A DNA stretch of 9,660 nucleotides. It comes from Clostridiales bacterium (lineage in GTDB: Bacteria; Bacillota; Sulfobacillia; UBA995). Below, piece by piece: positions 1-7,100 of the stretch (the first letter of the stretch is position 1; every line of letters begins with the position of its first letter). The translations under genes were made by a program, and so were the position numbers. A model generated the notes under the pieces. The model saw nothing but the letters and a program-made list of their open reading frames with translations, did not search any database and had not been told where the DNA came from. Location: the NCBI GenBank assembly GCA_003517845.1, contig DOZU01000031.1:1-9660 (forward strand), read 5' to 3'.

Positions 1-7
1 TCACGAG

Positions 8-26
8 CTCGGAACTTCCGGCTAGT
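8..26 (+). repeat. Left copy of 19-base inverted repeat
   Basis: This stretch matches the reverse complement of 9628-9646 at 18 of 19 positions; the only mismatch is at base 21. Its core, CGGAACTTCCG, is itself a palindrome around a central C. It occupies the place where the first codons of groEL should be. I found no third copy. It could be the end of a mobile element, a short dispersed repeat that broke an assembly, or an artefact. Confidence 0.6.
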
Positions 27-486
27 GTTCAGCGAGAGCGCCCGGCGCGCCCTGGAGCGGGGAGCAAACGCCCTGGCGGACACGGTCCGGGTCACCCTGG
101 GCCCCCGTGGCCGTAACGTGGTCCTGGACAAGAAGTGGGGAGCCCCCAACATCACCAGCGACGGGGTGACCATCGCCCGGGACATCGAGCTTCCCGACCC
201 CTACGAGAACGCCGGCGCCCAGCTCCTGAAAGAGGTCGCCACCAAGACGCAGGACGACGCGGGCGACGGCACCACCACGGCCACGGTCCTGGCCCAGGCC
301 ATGATGAGGGAAGGCCTGAAGAATGTCGCCGCCGGCGCCAACCCCATGCTCATCAAGCGGGGGATCGAGACGGCGGTGGCCAGTTGCATCGAGGAGATCC
401 GTTCCGTGAGCCGGCCGGTCGAGACCCGGGAGGACACCGCCCGGGTGGCCACCATCGCCGCCAACGACCGGGCGGTGGGCGACCTT
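25..486 (+). CDS. groL: GroEL chaperonin, N-terminal fragment (frameshifted)
   Basis: N-terminal part of the 60 kDa chaperonin, the ATP-driven cytosolic ring that folds proteins together with GroES. The reading shows the equatorial-domain hallmarks: TLGPRGRNV near residue 24, DGVTIA near 46, and the ATP-binding GDGTTTAT with the catalytic Asp at about residue 81 (Asp87 in E. coli). Only a GTG at 25 is available as start, with no clear ribosome-binding site. Compared with the family, about six residues (the usual MAK... beginning) are missing, replaced by codons inside the inverted repeat; the frame is also open to the window edge. Homology ends at about 484-486, where one extra T moves the chaperonin reading to the next frame. 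The original frame stays open to 873 but is not chaperonin-like beyond this point. Continues as the next feature. Confidence 0.85.
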
Positions 487-1618
487 GATGGCCGACGCCA
501 TGGAGAAGGTTGGCCGGGACGGGGTCATCACCATCGAGGAAGCCAAGACGCTAGGCACCACCCTGGAAGTCGTCGAAGGCATGCAGTTCGACCGGGGTTA
601 CCTCTCGCCCTACATGGTGACCGACGCCGAGAAGATGGAGGCCGTCCTGGACGAGCCCTACCTCCTGCTAACCGATCGCAAGATCAGCGCCACGGCGGAC
701 ATGGTCCCCATCCTGGAGAAGGTCACCCGGGCCGGCCGCCCCCTGGTCATCGTGGCCGAGGACGTGGAGGGGGAGGCCCTGGCCGTCCTGGTCGTGAACA
801 AGCTCCGCGGGGTACTCCAGGCCGCCGCGGTCAAGGCTCCCGGCTTCGGCGACCGGCGCAAGGCTCAGCTTGAAGACATGGCCGTCCTCACCGGCGCAAC
901 CGTCGTCTCCCAGGACCTCGGCATCAAGTTCGAGAACATCCGGGAGGACATGCTGGGCCAGGCCCGCCAGGTGGTCATCAAGAAAGAGGAGACCACCATC
1001 GTGGAGGGCCGGGGCCGGGCCGAGGACATCAAGCAGCGCCTGGAGGTCATCAAGCGCCAGATTGACGACACGGACTCCGACTGGGACCGGGAGAAGCTGC
1101 AGGAGCGGCTGGCCAAGCTCTCCGGCGGGGTCGCCGTCATCAAGGTCGGTGCCGCCACCGAGGTGGAGCTCAAGGAACGCAAGGCCAGGTTCGAGGATGC
1201 CCTCTCGGCCACCCGGGCCGCGGTGGAGGAAGGCATCGTCCCCGGCGGCGGCGTGATCTACCTCCACCTGGCCGATGCCCTGGGCCGAGTGAAGGCTGCG
1301 GGTGACGAGGCCACCGGCGTCCGCATCGTCCGCCGCGCCCTCGAGGAGCCCCTCCGGCAGATCGCCACCAACGCCGGCCTCGAAGGCTCGGTGGTGGCGG
1401 AGAAGGTCAAGGGTCTGAAGAAGGGCATGGGCTTTGACGCCCTGACCCTGGAGTACGTGGACGTGGTGAAGGCCGGCATCATCGACCCGGCCAAGGTGGC
1501 CCGCTCGGCCCTGGAGAACGCGGCGAGCATAGCGGGGCTCCTGCTGACCACCGAGACGGTCATCACCGACAAGCAGGAAGAGGAAGAGGGAGGACGGCCC
1601 GGACCGCGGATGCGCTGA
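485..1618 (+). CDS. groL: GroEL chaperonin, main C-terminal part
   Basis: Rest of the chaperonin: remaining equatorial, intermediate and apical domains. Family stretches include MADAMEKVGRDGVITIEE at the start, the apical FDRGYLSPYM near residue 36, KAPGFGDRRK near 118, GGVAVIKVGAATE near 214, the second ATP-site region RFEDAL near 236, VEEGIVPGGG near 247 and LLLTTETVITDK near the end. Joined to the upstream fragment the protein is about 530 residues, normal for GroEL. The true gene does not start here: TTG 485 is simply the first codon after the frameshift. The C-terminus ends in an acidic run and a Gly/Pro/Arg tail, without the flexible GGM repeats common in GroEL. No groES is visible; it may lie upstream of the window. 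A terminator-like hairpin follows 26 bases after the stop. Confidence 0.93.
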   Translation: MMADAMEKVGRDGVITIEEAKTLGTTLEVVEGMQFDRGYLSPYMVTDAEKMEAVLDEPYLLLTDRKISATADMVPILEKVTRAGRPLVIVAEDVEGEALAVLVVNKLRGVLQAAAVKAPGFGDRRKAQLEDMAVLTGATVVSQDLGIKFENIREDMLGQARQVVIKKEETTIVEGRGRAEDIKQRLEVIKRQIDDTDSDWDREKLQERLAKLSGGVAVIKVGAATEVELKERKARFEDALSATRAAVEEGIVPGGGVIYLHLADALGRVKAAGDEATGVRIVRRALEEPLRQIATNAGLEGSVVAEKVKGLKKGMGFDALTLEYVDVVKAGIIDPAKVARSALENAASIAGLLLTTETVITDKQEEEEGGRPGPRMR

Positions 1619-1644
1619 AGTCCCCATGGCCACCCGGGATCAAG

Positions 1645-1671
1645 GCGGGAGGGGCCGGGTCCCTCCCGCTT
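1645..1671 (+). terminator. Hairpin after groEL, likely intrinsic terminator
   Basis: Perfect 9-bp stem GCGGGAGGG (1645-1653) with CCCTCCCGC (1661-1669) and a 7-base loop, extendable by a G-T and an A-T pair. The following TTCT is only weakly T-rich. Its position 26 bases after the groEL stop fits transcription termination of the chaperonin gene. Confidence 0.55.
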
Positions 1672-1733
1672 CTGATCTGCAGGACAAGACCCCCGGACCG
1701 CGAATGACCACGGGGGGACGGGCCAACCGGCCG

Positions 1734-1763
1734 GGGAGGGACGGCCGTGGTCCCTCCCGTTTT
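1734..1763 (+). terminator. Second hairpin with T-run, just upstream of nadA
   Basis: Perfect 9-bp stem GGGAGGGAC (1734-1742) with GTCCCTCCC (1750-1758), 7-base loop, then G and TTTT (1760-1763). This is a better intrinsic terminator than the first hairpin. It ends only 17 bases before the nadA start codon, so it either closes groEL transcription, leaving almost no room for a nadA promoter, or acts as a leader attenuator for nadA. Confidence 0.6.
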
Positions 1764-1769
1764 CCGTGA

Positions 1770-1775
1770 GGGAGG
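1770..1775 (+). promoter_or_regulatory. nadA ribosome-binding site
   Basis: GGGAGG lies 5 bases before ATG 1781, which selects this ATG over the in-frame GTG at 1766. The site can pair with CCTCCC at 1753-1758, the same bases that form the 3' arm of the upstream terminator hairpin. Confidence 0.7.
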
Positions 1776-1780
1776 CATCA

Positions 1781-2677
1781 ATGGACGAGCTGCAAACGCT
1801 CAAAGCGCGCCGGCGGGCGGTCATCCTGGCCCACAACTACCAGCCGCCCGAGATCCAGGACGTGGCCGATCACCTGGGCGACTCCCTGGACCTGAGCCTG
1901 CGGGCCTCGCGTACCGACGCCGGCGTCATCGTCTTCTGCGGGGTGCACTTCATGGCCGAGACGGCCGCCCTGCTGGCCCCGGACAAGGTAGTCCTCCTGC
2001 CCGATCTCCGGGCGGGGTGCCCCCTGGCGGACACCGTGACCGTTGCCGACGTCCGGGCCCTGCGGGCCATGCATCCCCGGGCGGCGGTGGTGGCTTACAT
2101 CAACACTTCCGCCGCGGTGAAGGCCGAGAGCGACGTCTGTGTCACTTCGGCCAACGCTCTCCGGGTGGTCTCCGCCCTGCCCGAAGAGGAAGTCATCTTC
2201 GTTCCCGACGGCAACCTCGGCCGGTACCTCGCCAGCCGCACCACCAAGCACCTGATCACCTGGGATGGCACCTGCCGCGCCCATGACGAGGTGAGGGTGG
2301 ACGACGTCCGCACGGCCCGCCGGGAACACCCCGAAGCCGTCATCATGGTCCACCCCGAGGTCTCGCCCGAGGTGGCGGCCCAGGCCGACCTGGTCCTGGG
2401 CACCGGGGGGATGGTCCGCCAGGCCCGCGAGCGGCCGGAGCGGGAGTTCGTGGTGGGCACCGAGGCGGGGATCATCCACCGCCTGCAGAAGGAGAACCCG
2501 GGCAAGCGGTTTCACCTGCTCTCCCGCTCTCTGTGGTGCCCGACCATGAAGTACACCACCCTGGCCGGCATCGTCTCCGCCCTGCGGGACCTGGCCCCCC
2601 GGGTCGAGGTTCCCCCGGAGGTGGCCGGCCTCGCCCGCCGGGCCCTGGACCGCATGATCGAGCTCACGGGGGATTAG
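1781..2677 (+). CDS. nadA: Quinolinate synthase NadA
   Basis: Condenses iminoaspartate with dihydroxyacetone phosphate to quinolinate, the first pyridine compound of de novo NAD synthesis, using a [4Fe-4S] cluster. The 298-residue protein is the short, three-domain bacterial type. All three cluster cysteines are visible: C80 in LRAGCPLAD, C165 in DGTCRAHDE and C253 in LWCPTMK, spaced as in the Thermotoga enzyme. Other family landmarks are LAHNYQ (17-21), VAYINTSAAVKA (104-115), CVTSANA (120-126) and VHPEVSPEV (190-198). The ATG at 1781 is chosen for its GGGAGG site and because the family normally begins just before the LAHNYQ strand. nadC begins 2 bases after the stop, so the two are surely co-transcribed. 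No nadB or aspartate dehydrogenase, the source of iminoaspartate, is in view. Confidence 0.97.
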   Translation: MDELQTLKARRRAVILAHNYQPPEIQDVADHLGDSLDLSLRASRTDAGVIVFCGVHFMAETAALLAPDKVVLLPDLRAGCPLADTVTVADVRALRAMHPRAAVVAYINTSAAVKAESDVCVTSANALRVVSALPEEEVIFVPDGNLGRYLASRTTKHLITWDGTCRAHDEVRVDDVRTARREHPEAVIMVHPEVSPEVAAQADLVLGTGGMVRQARERPEREFVVGTEAGIIHRLQKENPGKRFHLLSRSLWCPTMKYTTLAGIVSALRDLAPRVEVPPEVAGLARRALDRMIELTGD

Positions 2678-2679
2678 CC

Positions 2680-3075
2680 GTGGAACCCCTGCTCTTCGAA
2701 GACCTGGTGCGGCGGGCCCTCCTCGAGGACTGGGGGGCCGGCGACCTCACCACCGGGGCCCTGGTGCCCCCGGGCCGGATGGGCGAGGCGGTCATCCTCT
2801 GCCGGAGCGGCGGAGTCGTGGCCGGGCTGCCGGTTGCGGCGTGCGCCTTCCGGCTGTCGGACCCCGGCATCAGCCTCGAGCCCGCGGTGGCGGAGGGCGA
2901 GGAAGTCCCGCCGGGGCGGACCATAGCCGTCGTGCGGGGCCCGGTGGGGGGCATCCTCCGGGCGGAGCGGGTAGCCCTGAACTTCCTCGGGCGGCTGTCG
3001 GGCATCGGCCACGGCCACCCGCCGGGCGGTGCGGGCGGTGGAAGGGCACCGGGCCCGCATCCTGGACACCCGTAA
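2680..3075 (+). CDS. nadC: Nicotinate-nucleotide pyrophosphorylase, N-terminal part (frameshifted)
   Basis: N-terminal part of quinolinate phosphoribosyltransferase, which converts quinolinate and PRPP to nicotinate mononucleotide and CO2, directly after NadA. GTG 2680 lies 2 bases after the nadA stop, giving MEPLLFEDLVRRALLEDWG and then GDLTT, the typical NadC opening. The family motif ERVALNFLGRLSGI appears at about residues 96-109. There an extra G at 3007/3008 breaks the frame; the last 22 residues of this ORF, up to 3075, are not NadC-like. The NadC reading resumes in the next frame (following feature). With both indels of this gene corrected, 2680-3516 encodes 278 residues, the normal family length. 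Confidence 0.88.
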   Translation: MEPLLFEDLVRRALLEDWGAGDLTTGALVPPGRMGEAVILCRSGGVVAGLPVAACAFRLSDPGISLEPAVAEGEEVPPGRTIAVVRGPVGGILRAERVALNFLGRLSGIGHGHPPGGAGGGRAPGPHPGHP

Positions 3076-3466
3076 GACGACTCCGACCCTCCGGCTGCTG
3101 GAGCGCTACGCGGTCCGGACCGGGGGAGGCCTCAACCACCGTTTCGACCTCGGGAGCATGGCCCTGATCAAGGACAACCACCTGCGGGCGGCGGGCGGCG
3201 TGGCCGAGGCGGTACGCCGGGTGCGGGCTTCCTGCGGCCCGGCGGTCGGGGTGGAGGTGGAGGCGGAAACCCTCCGGGAAGTCGAGGAGGCCCTGGCCGC
3301 CGGGGTGGACGTGATCATGCTGGACACCATGGACCCGGCCGCCATGGCCGAGGCGGTACGGCGGGTGGGGGGCCGGGCCCGGGTGGAGGCCTCGGGGGGA
3401 TCCGCCTGGAGGACCTGCCGGCGGTGGCGGCCACCGGGGTGGACTACATCTCGCTGGGGTACCTGA
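3029..3466 (+). CDS. nadC: Nicotinate-nucleotide pyrophosphorylase, catalytic part (frameshifted)
   Basis: Alpha/beta-barrel part of NadC in the +1 frame. It carries the substrate-binding motif RARILDTRKTTPTLR near residue 8, then GGGLNHRFDL and LIKDNHL with the conserved His-Arg and Lys, VEVEAE with the conserved Glu, VIMLDTMDP with the conserved Asp, and VEASGG. These are the residues that hold quinolinate and PRPP in the family. NadC homology in this frame starts at about 3008, upstream of the GTG at 3029, and ends at about 3399. There a run of six G, where the family reading needs seven, shifts it; the remaining residues to 3466 are out of frame. GTG 3029 is only the first start-like codon, not a real start. 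Confidence 0.85.
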   Translation: MRAVEGHRARILDTRKTTPTLRLLERYAVRTGGGLNHRFDLGSMALIKDNHLRAAGGVAEAVRRVRASCGPAVGVEVEAETLREVEEALAAGVDVIMLDTMDPAAMAEAVRRVGGRARVEASGGSAWRTCRRWRPPGWTTSRWGT

Positions 3467-3516
3467 CCACCCGGGTGGAGGCCGTGGATGTGAGCCTGGA
3501 GTTGAGAGATTCCTGA
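3400..3516 (+). pseudogene. nadC: C-terminal tail of NadC, back in the original frame
   Basis: From 3400 the first frame reads IRLEDLPAVAATGVDYISLG followed by YLTTRVEAVDVSLELRDS and a TGA at 3514-3516. This is the standard NadC C-terminus, with the phosphate-binding G-V-D-x-I-S-x-G end of the barrel. It has no start of its own. The missing G in the run at 3394-3399 cancels the extra G at 3007/3008, so only the segment between the two indels is out of frame. Confidence 0.85.
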
Positions 3517-3590
3517 GTTCAAGGCAAGCCAGGAAGAACGCGATCCCGATCAAGGGCGAGACCCACTGCATCCAGGACGGAAGCCCCAGT
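3517..3590 (-). pseudogene. Possible C-terminal scrap of an ABC-2 type permease
   Basis: On the minus strand this stretch reads GLPSWMQWVSPLIGIAFFLA followed by CLEL, a hydrophobic segment. It resembles the last membrane helix of the uncharacterised ABC-2 permeases (COG3694/COG4587 type), which typically end W-x-SP-L-x-G-x-x-F-x-L-A before a short basic tail. The reading then runs into the end of nadC with no trace of that tail. The match is short and from memory, so the call is tentative. It gains weight from the probable ATPase fragment of the same transporter class on the same strand at 8402-8518. Confidence 0.35.
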
Positions 3591-3933
3591 GAATCGGTCT
3601 TGCCGCCTTCAGGTCCTGCAGTTGCCAACGGCAGCCTCGCATTGCAGGGAGGAGTTCCAACGGGGCGTTGCTGTGCTCCAAACTGGGGGAACGCGAAACA
3701 CGTAGCGATGCAGTGTGATCCATGTCCGAGTGGGGCTAACGGGTTGCCGTTCACCAGCGCCGGCCGTTATAAGCTGGACGGGCTTCTGCGTGCCGGCGAC
3801 CAGTCATACGCAGTCGCAGACCCGGCAGGGAGTTGTGTGGCTTTGGCGAATAATGCAAAAAGCGCCCTGGACGATGGTGGTCTCTTGCCAGGCAGTAGGA
3901 GGCAAAGACTCAGGGGGCAAGGAGGGAAGAACC
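3517..3933. other. About 400 bases without a convincing gene
   Basis: No reading frame on either strand resembles a protein I recognise over any length, apart from a short minus-strand stretch at the left edge (separate entry). Open frames exist because stops are rare at this GC, but their composition is not protein-like. I saw no tRNA, rRNA, CRISPR or strong terminator. Short stem-forming repeats, such as CTGCGT...ACGCAG near 3786-3813, are within chance. Confidence 0.5.
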
Positions 3934-4035
3934 GTGTTCGGTAGGGACAAGGAGGAAAGGAAACGGCAGCAGCTGGAGGCCAAGATTGAGGATTCAAGCA
4001 GAAGTATGGCCTTATCGGCTGTTCCGGTTTCGTAG
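3934..4035 (+). CDS. Small 33-residue basic/acidic peptide, possibly a truncated gene
   Basis: GTG 3934 follows a strong ribosome-binding site, GGAGGG at 3921-3926 with 7-base spacing. The product begins MFGRDKEERKRQQLEAKIED, a highly charged, helix-prone opening typical of many small cytosolic proteins, then changes to SSRSMALSAVPVS before a TAG. The good initiation signals and the change of character partway through suggest the 5' end of a longer gene cut by a frameshift or deletion. I do not recognise a family. It lies 122 bases before the helicase gene. Confidence 0.35.
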   Translation: MFGRDKEERKRQQLEAKIEDSSRSMALSAVPVS

Positions 4036-4144
4036 GGCATGAAGGTACGCATACTTGCCTTCTTCCTGCTCTACTCTCCCAAACCCTTCCCGGACTGGGT
4101 TTCTCCGACACGTTCCTAGTTTTGTTGGGTACTCGTATATCCAT

Positions 4145-4149
4145 GGGAG
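4145..4149 (+). promoter_or_regulatory. Ribosome-binding site of the helicase-nuclease gene
   Basis: GGGAG lies 8 bases before ATG 4158. This favours that start over the in-frame TTG 4122 and ATG 4143, since ATG 4143 overlaps the site itself. Starting at 4158 also puts the zinc ribbon at the very N-terminus, as is usual for a terminal ribbon. Confidence 0.55.
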
Positions 4150-4157
4150 TGCTGTGT

Positions 4158-7100
4158 ATGGCCGAACCCCTTTGTCCCAACTGCGGAGCAGAGATGGTCC
4201 TCCGGACCGCGAGACGGGGAAAGTACAGCGGGCAACCATTCTACGGCTGTTCACGGTATCCCATTTGCAAGGCTATTTCGCGCCCATGGGAGCACAGCAG
4301 TGAGAAGGGAAGCCCGGACGAGGTCACCGCCGCTAGGCAGGCCGCGGCTACACTGCCCCCACTGGTCTTCCCCCGCAGGCTAATGGCCCGGCCACGCCGC
4401 ACACGGGCTCAGGTGCGCTTCTTCGAGACTGCCGCTATCCCCGACTGGGTTCTGAGTGGCCTGTCCGACACCTTTCCCGAAGGCATCCCGGACCTGTTGG
4501 TCCGTGAGTTCTCTCAGTGGAGAGTGGACTTCCCCGAACCCGCTGCCGTGCCGGCCCTGAACACCCGCGAAAACCAAGTCCTGGCGGTCTGCGACAAGAT
4601 CTTGACCCGGGGCAGGTTGACTCTCATCTCTCCCGCTGTTCAGACACAGCTTGAGGCCATGTTCCAGGTATCCGGACGGGACTGGACCCCCAGGCGTGGG
4701 CTCACGCTAGCGCCTGGCTACGCAGCTGAGCTTGGCACGGGTACCTGGTTCGACAGCCAGGAGGAAGCACTCCTTGCTAGTGAGACCCTACCTCGCATCC
4801 TAGGTGCCGGTGCTCACCGCTGGGTGATCCCCCAGGTCGAGCTATCAAGCCTGTTGCCTGCCACGGATTCCTCGCCGCAGGGACGGGTGGATTTCCTCGT
4901 CCATCACCCCGGGATGGCAGAGACCGTGGTGCTTGAGGTGGACGGCGAGCAGCACCAAGCGCACGGGGGCCGCGACGCCAGGAGGGATAGGGCCCTTGAG
5001 GCCAACGGCTTCCGGGTCTTGAGGATTCCTGCCGGTGAGGTAGGCAATGTGCGGCAACCGGCGACGGTTGAGCTTGCACGCCTCTGGAATGAGCGGCATG
5101 ACCCGGCGCCGGTGCTGAATCCCGCCGAACCTACAAGCAGACTTGTTCCTGCCTGCAAGGCGGTTCACCAGATCCAGTTAGTCATCCTCCAGGCACTCAA
5201 GACGGGCTTTCTGGACATCGCTGACTCCGCGCTCTGGCGGATAACCGCCGACCTCGAGCCGCTCTGGTTCTTGGACGGGGAACAGAAGGGGGCACTGTTG
5301 CGGATCGCCGTGGACGACTTCCTTGAGTTGGCCAGGAACATCTCGGCGTTGTACTCGGCCCACTTCTTCCGCGGCGCGCCGGCTGTCGGGCAAGGACAAC
5401 CCTCAAAAAGAGAGCAGGCAATATACATCTCCTATGCCCCGGATGGGCAGACCAGTACGACATTCCACGTGCGCGACATATTCGTTCCCTTCCGGCTAGC
5501 TCAGGAGGGCTTCCCGGCCTCCCCGGCAGCATTGGACCGACCCAGTGAGCCCGTCCTAACGTACTTCCTTAGGTATCTGTTCAGGAAGGAGAGTCTCTGG
5601 GAGGGGCAGTACGAAGTCGTTTTTCGAGCCCTCCAGGGGCTGGATGCCATTGTCCTGCTGCCCACCGGCGGTGGCAAGTCCATAGCCTTCCAGTTGGCTT
5701 CCATGCTCCTCCCCGGCCGGACGATTGTGATCGATCCCATCATCTCCCTTGTTGAGGATCAAATCGACAACCTTGGAAGCTACGGCATTGACCGCTGTAT
5801 GGGTATCACCAGCCAGATAGTCGACGCTCTTGACCGAGAACTTGCGGTATTTCACTTCGGGCAGGGAGAGTATCTGTTCACGTATGTGACACCGGAGAGG
5901 TTCCAGATCGCGTCGTTCAGGGAGTCTCTGGCCGCACTGACTGCTCACACCCCGGTGGCGTTAATCACCATCGATGAGGCTCATTGCGTATCCGAATGGG
6001 GCCATGACTTCCGTACCGCCTATCTCAACATCGGTCGGATCTCCAGGAGCTACTGCCGGAGGGACAACCGGACACCTCCCCTGCTGGCCCTCACCGGAAC
6101 TGCCTCCAAGGCCGTGCTTAAGGACGTCCAGCGGGAATTGGGCATAGAGGACTTCGACGCCATCATAACACCCAAGTCCTTTGACCGGCCGGAACTACGG
6201 TTCCAGGTAATGCACTGTCGCTCCCATGAGAAGACCGCGAAGCTGAAAGGGCTGCTGGGCCAGTCTCTCCCGGCAGCCTTCGGCGTGTCCCCGTCAACGT
6301 TCTTCCAGCCCAGGGGGCAGGAAACGTACTGTGGGTTGGTCTTCTGCCCTCACGTCAATGGGGACTACGGAGCCGTCTCAGTCGCCGAAACGCTTGGCGA
6401 GTCGCTTGGTATTCGCGTTCCGTTCTACTCGGGATCTGCTCCCAGCCGTCACAATCGTCAGGCCTGGGATCGCGAGAAGAGCAAGGTGTCCCGGCAGTTC
6501 AAACGGAGCGATAACCCTCTCCTGGTAGCCACCAAGGCGTTTGGCATGGGGATCGACAAGCCCAACATCCGCTACTCGGTTCACTTCGGAATGCCGGCGT
6601 CGTTGGAAGCCTTCTATCAGGAGGTTGGACGGGCAGGGCGAGATCGGAGGACAGCCCAGTGTGTCCTGCTGGTTTCGGATGACAACCCCGCCTGGAACCG
6701 CCGCCTCCTCGCACCCGCCACCGGGGTTGAGGAGATCGCGAGCACGGTAAAGGACCTCCCCCGTGGCGAGAACGATGACGTAACACGGATGCTCTACTTC
6801 CACACGCAAGCCTTCAGGGGGATAAACGAAGAGAAGAAGGTCGTACTCGAGGTTCTCAAGCAACTACCTGATCCCTCGCGGCAGCGTCGTATCAATGTGG
6901 TGTTCAAGGGCATTAACCGCGATCTGGCGGAGAAGAGCCTTCATCGGCTGATCCTCATCGGTGTGGTCGAAGACTACACGATCGACTACGCTTCGGACGA
7001 GTTTACCATACAACTCAGCGGCAATAGCAAGGACGAGATTATCAGAGCCTACGGGCGATATATCGCCGGCTACAATCCGGGGCGGAGCGAAAGCGTTGTG

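Larger units (their letters stand above)
1598..1763 (+). repeat. Imperfect tandem duplication of groEL 3' end and terminator
   Basis: Two similar units lie end to end. The first starts with CCCGGACCGCGGATG at 1598-1612, inside the last groEL codons. The second starts with CCCGGACCGCGAATG at 1692-1706 (14/15). Next come GGCCACCCGG (1628) and GGCCAACCGG (1721), 9/10. Each unit ends in a hairpin with GGGAGGG/CCCTCCC arms. The offsets are 94, 93 and 87-91 bases, as expected for an old duplication with small indels. Because the unit includes groEL coding bases, duplication of the gene end explains it better than two independent elements. Confidence 0.55.

Noticed and set aside
668..1633. Long minus-strand open frame opposite groEL
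   Set aside because: Mirror of a strongly biased coding gene; the product is low-complexity and the plus-strand chaperonin explains the region.
2870..3754. Long minus-strand open frame opposite nadC
   Set aside because: Mostly a shadow of nadC codons; only the short piece at 3517-3590 has independent interest as a permease scrap.
3600..3944. 114-codon plus-strand open frame between nadC and the helicase
   Set aside because: TTG start without a ribosome-binding site and a product with no recognisable motif; open frames of this length are common at this GC. It also overlaps the better-initiated ORF at 3934.
4081..4102. AAACCC...GGGTTT hairpin upstream of the helicase
   Set aside because: A 6-bp stem with a 10-base loop and no adjacent T-run; too weak to call a terminator or operator.
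4039..4119. 26-codon ORF (MKVRILAFFLLYS...) resembling a signal or leader peptide
   Set aside because: The only upstream purine run (AGGG) is too close to the ATG, and the hydrophobic part is too short for a convincing signal peptide.
4113..4141. Possible promoter TTCCTA...TATATC before the helicase
   Set aside because: The -35 matches only three of six bases and the -10 is imperfect; spacing alone is not enough.
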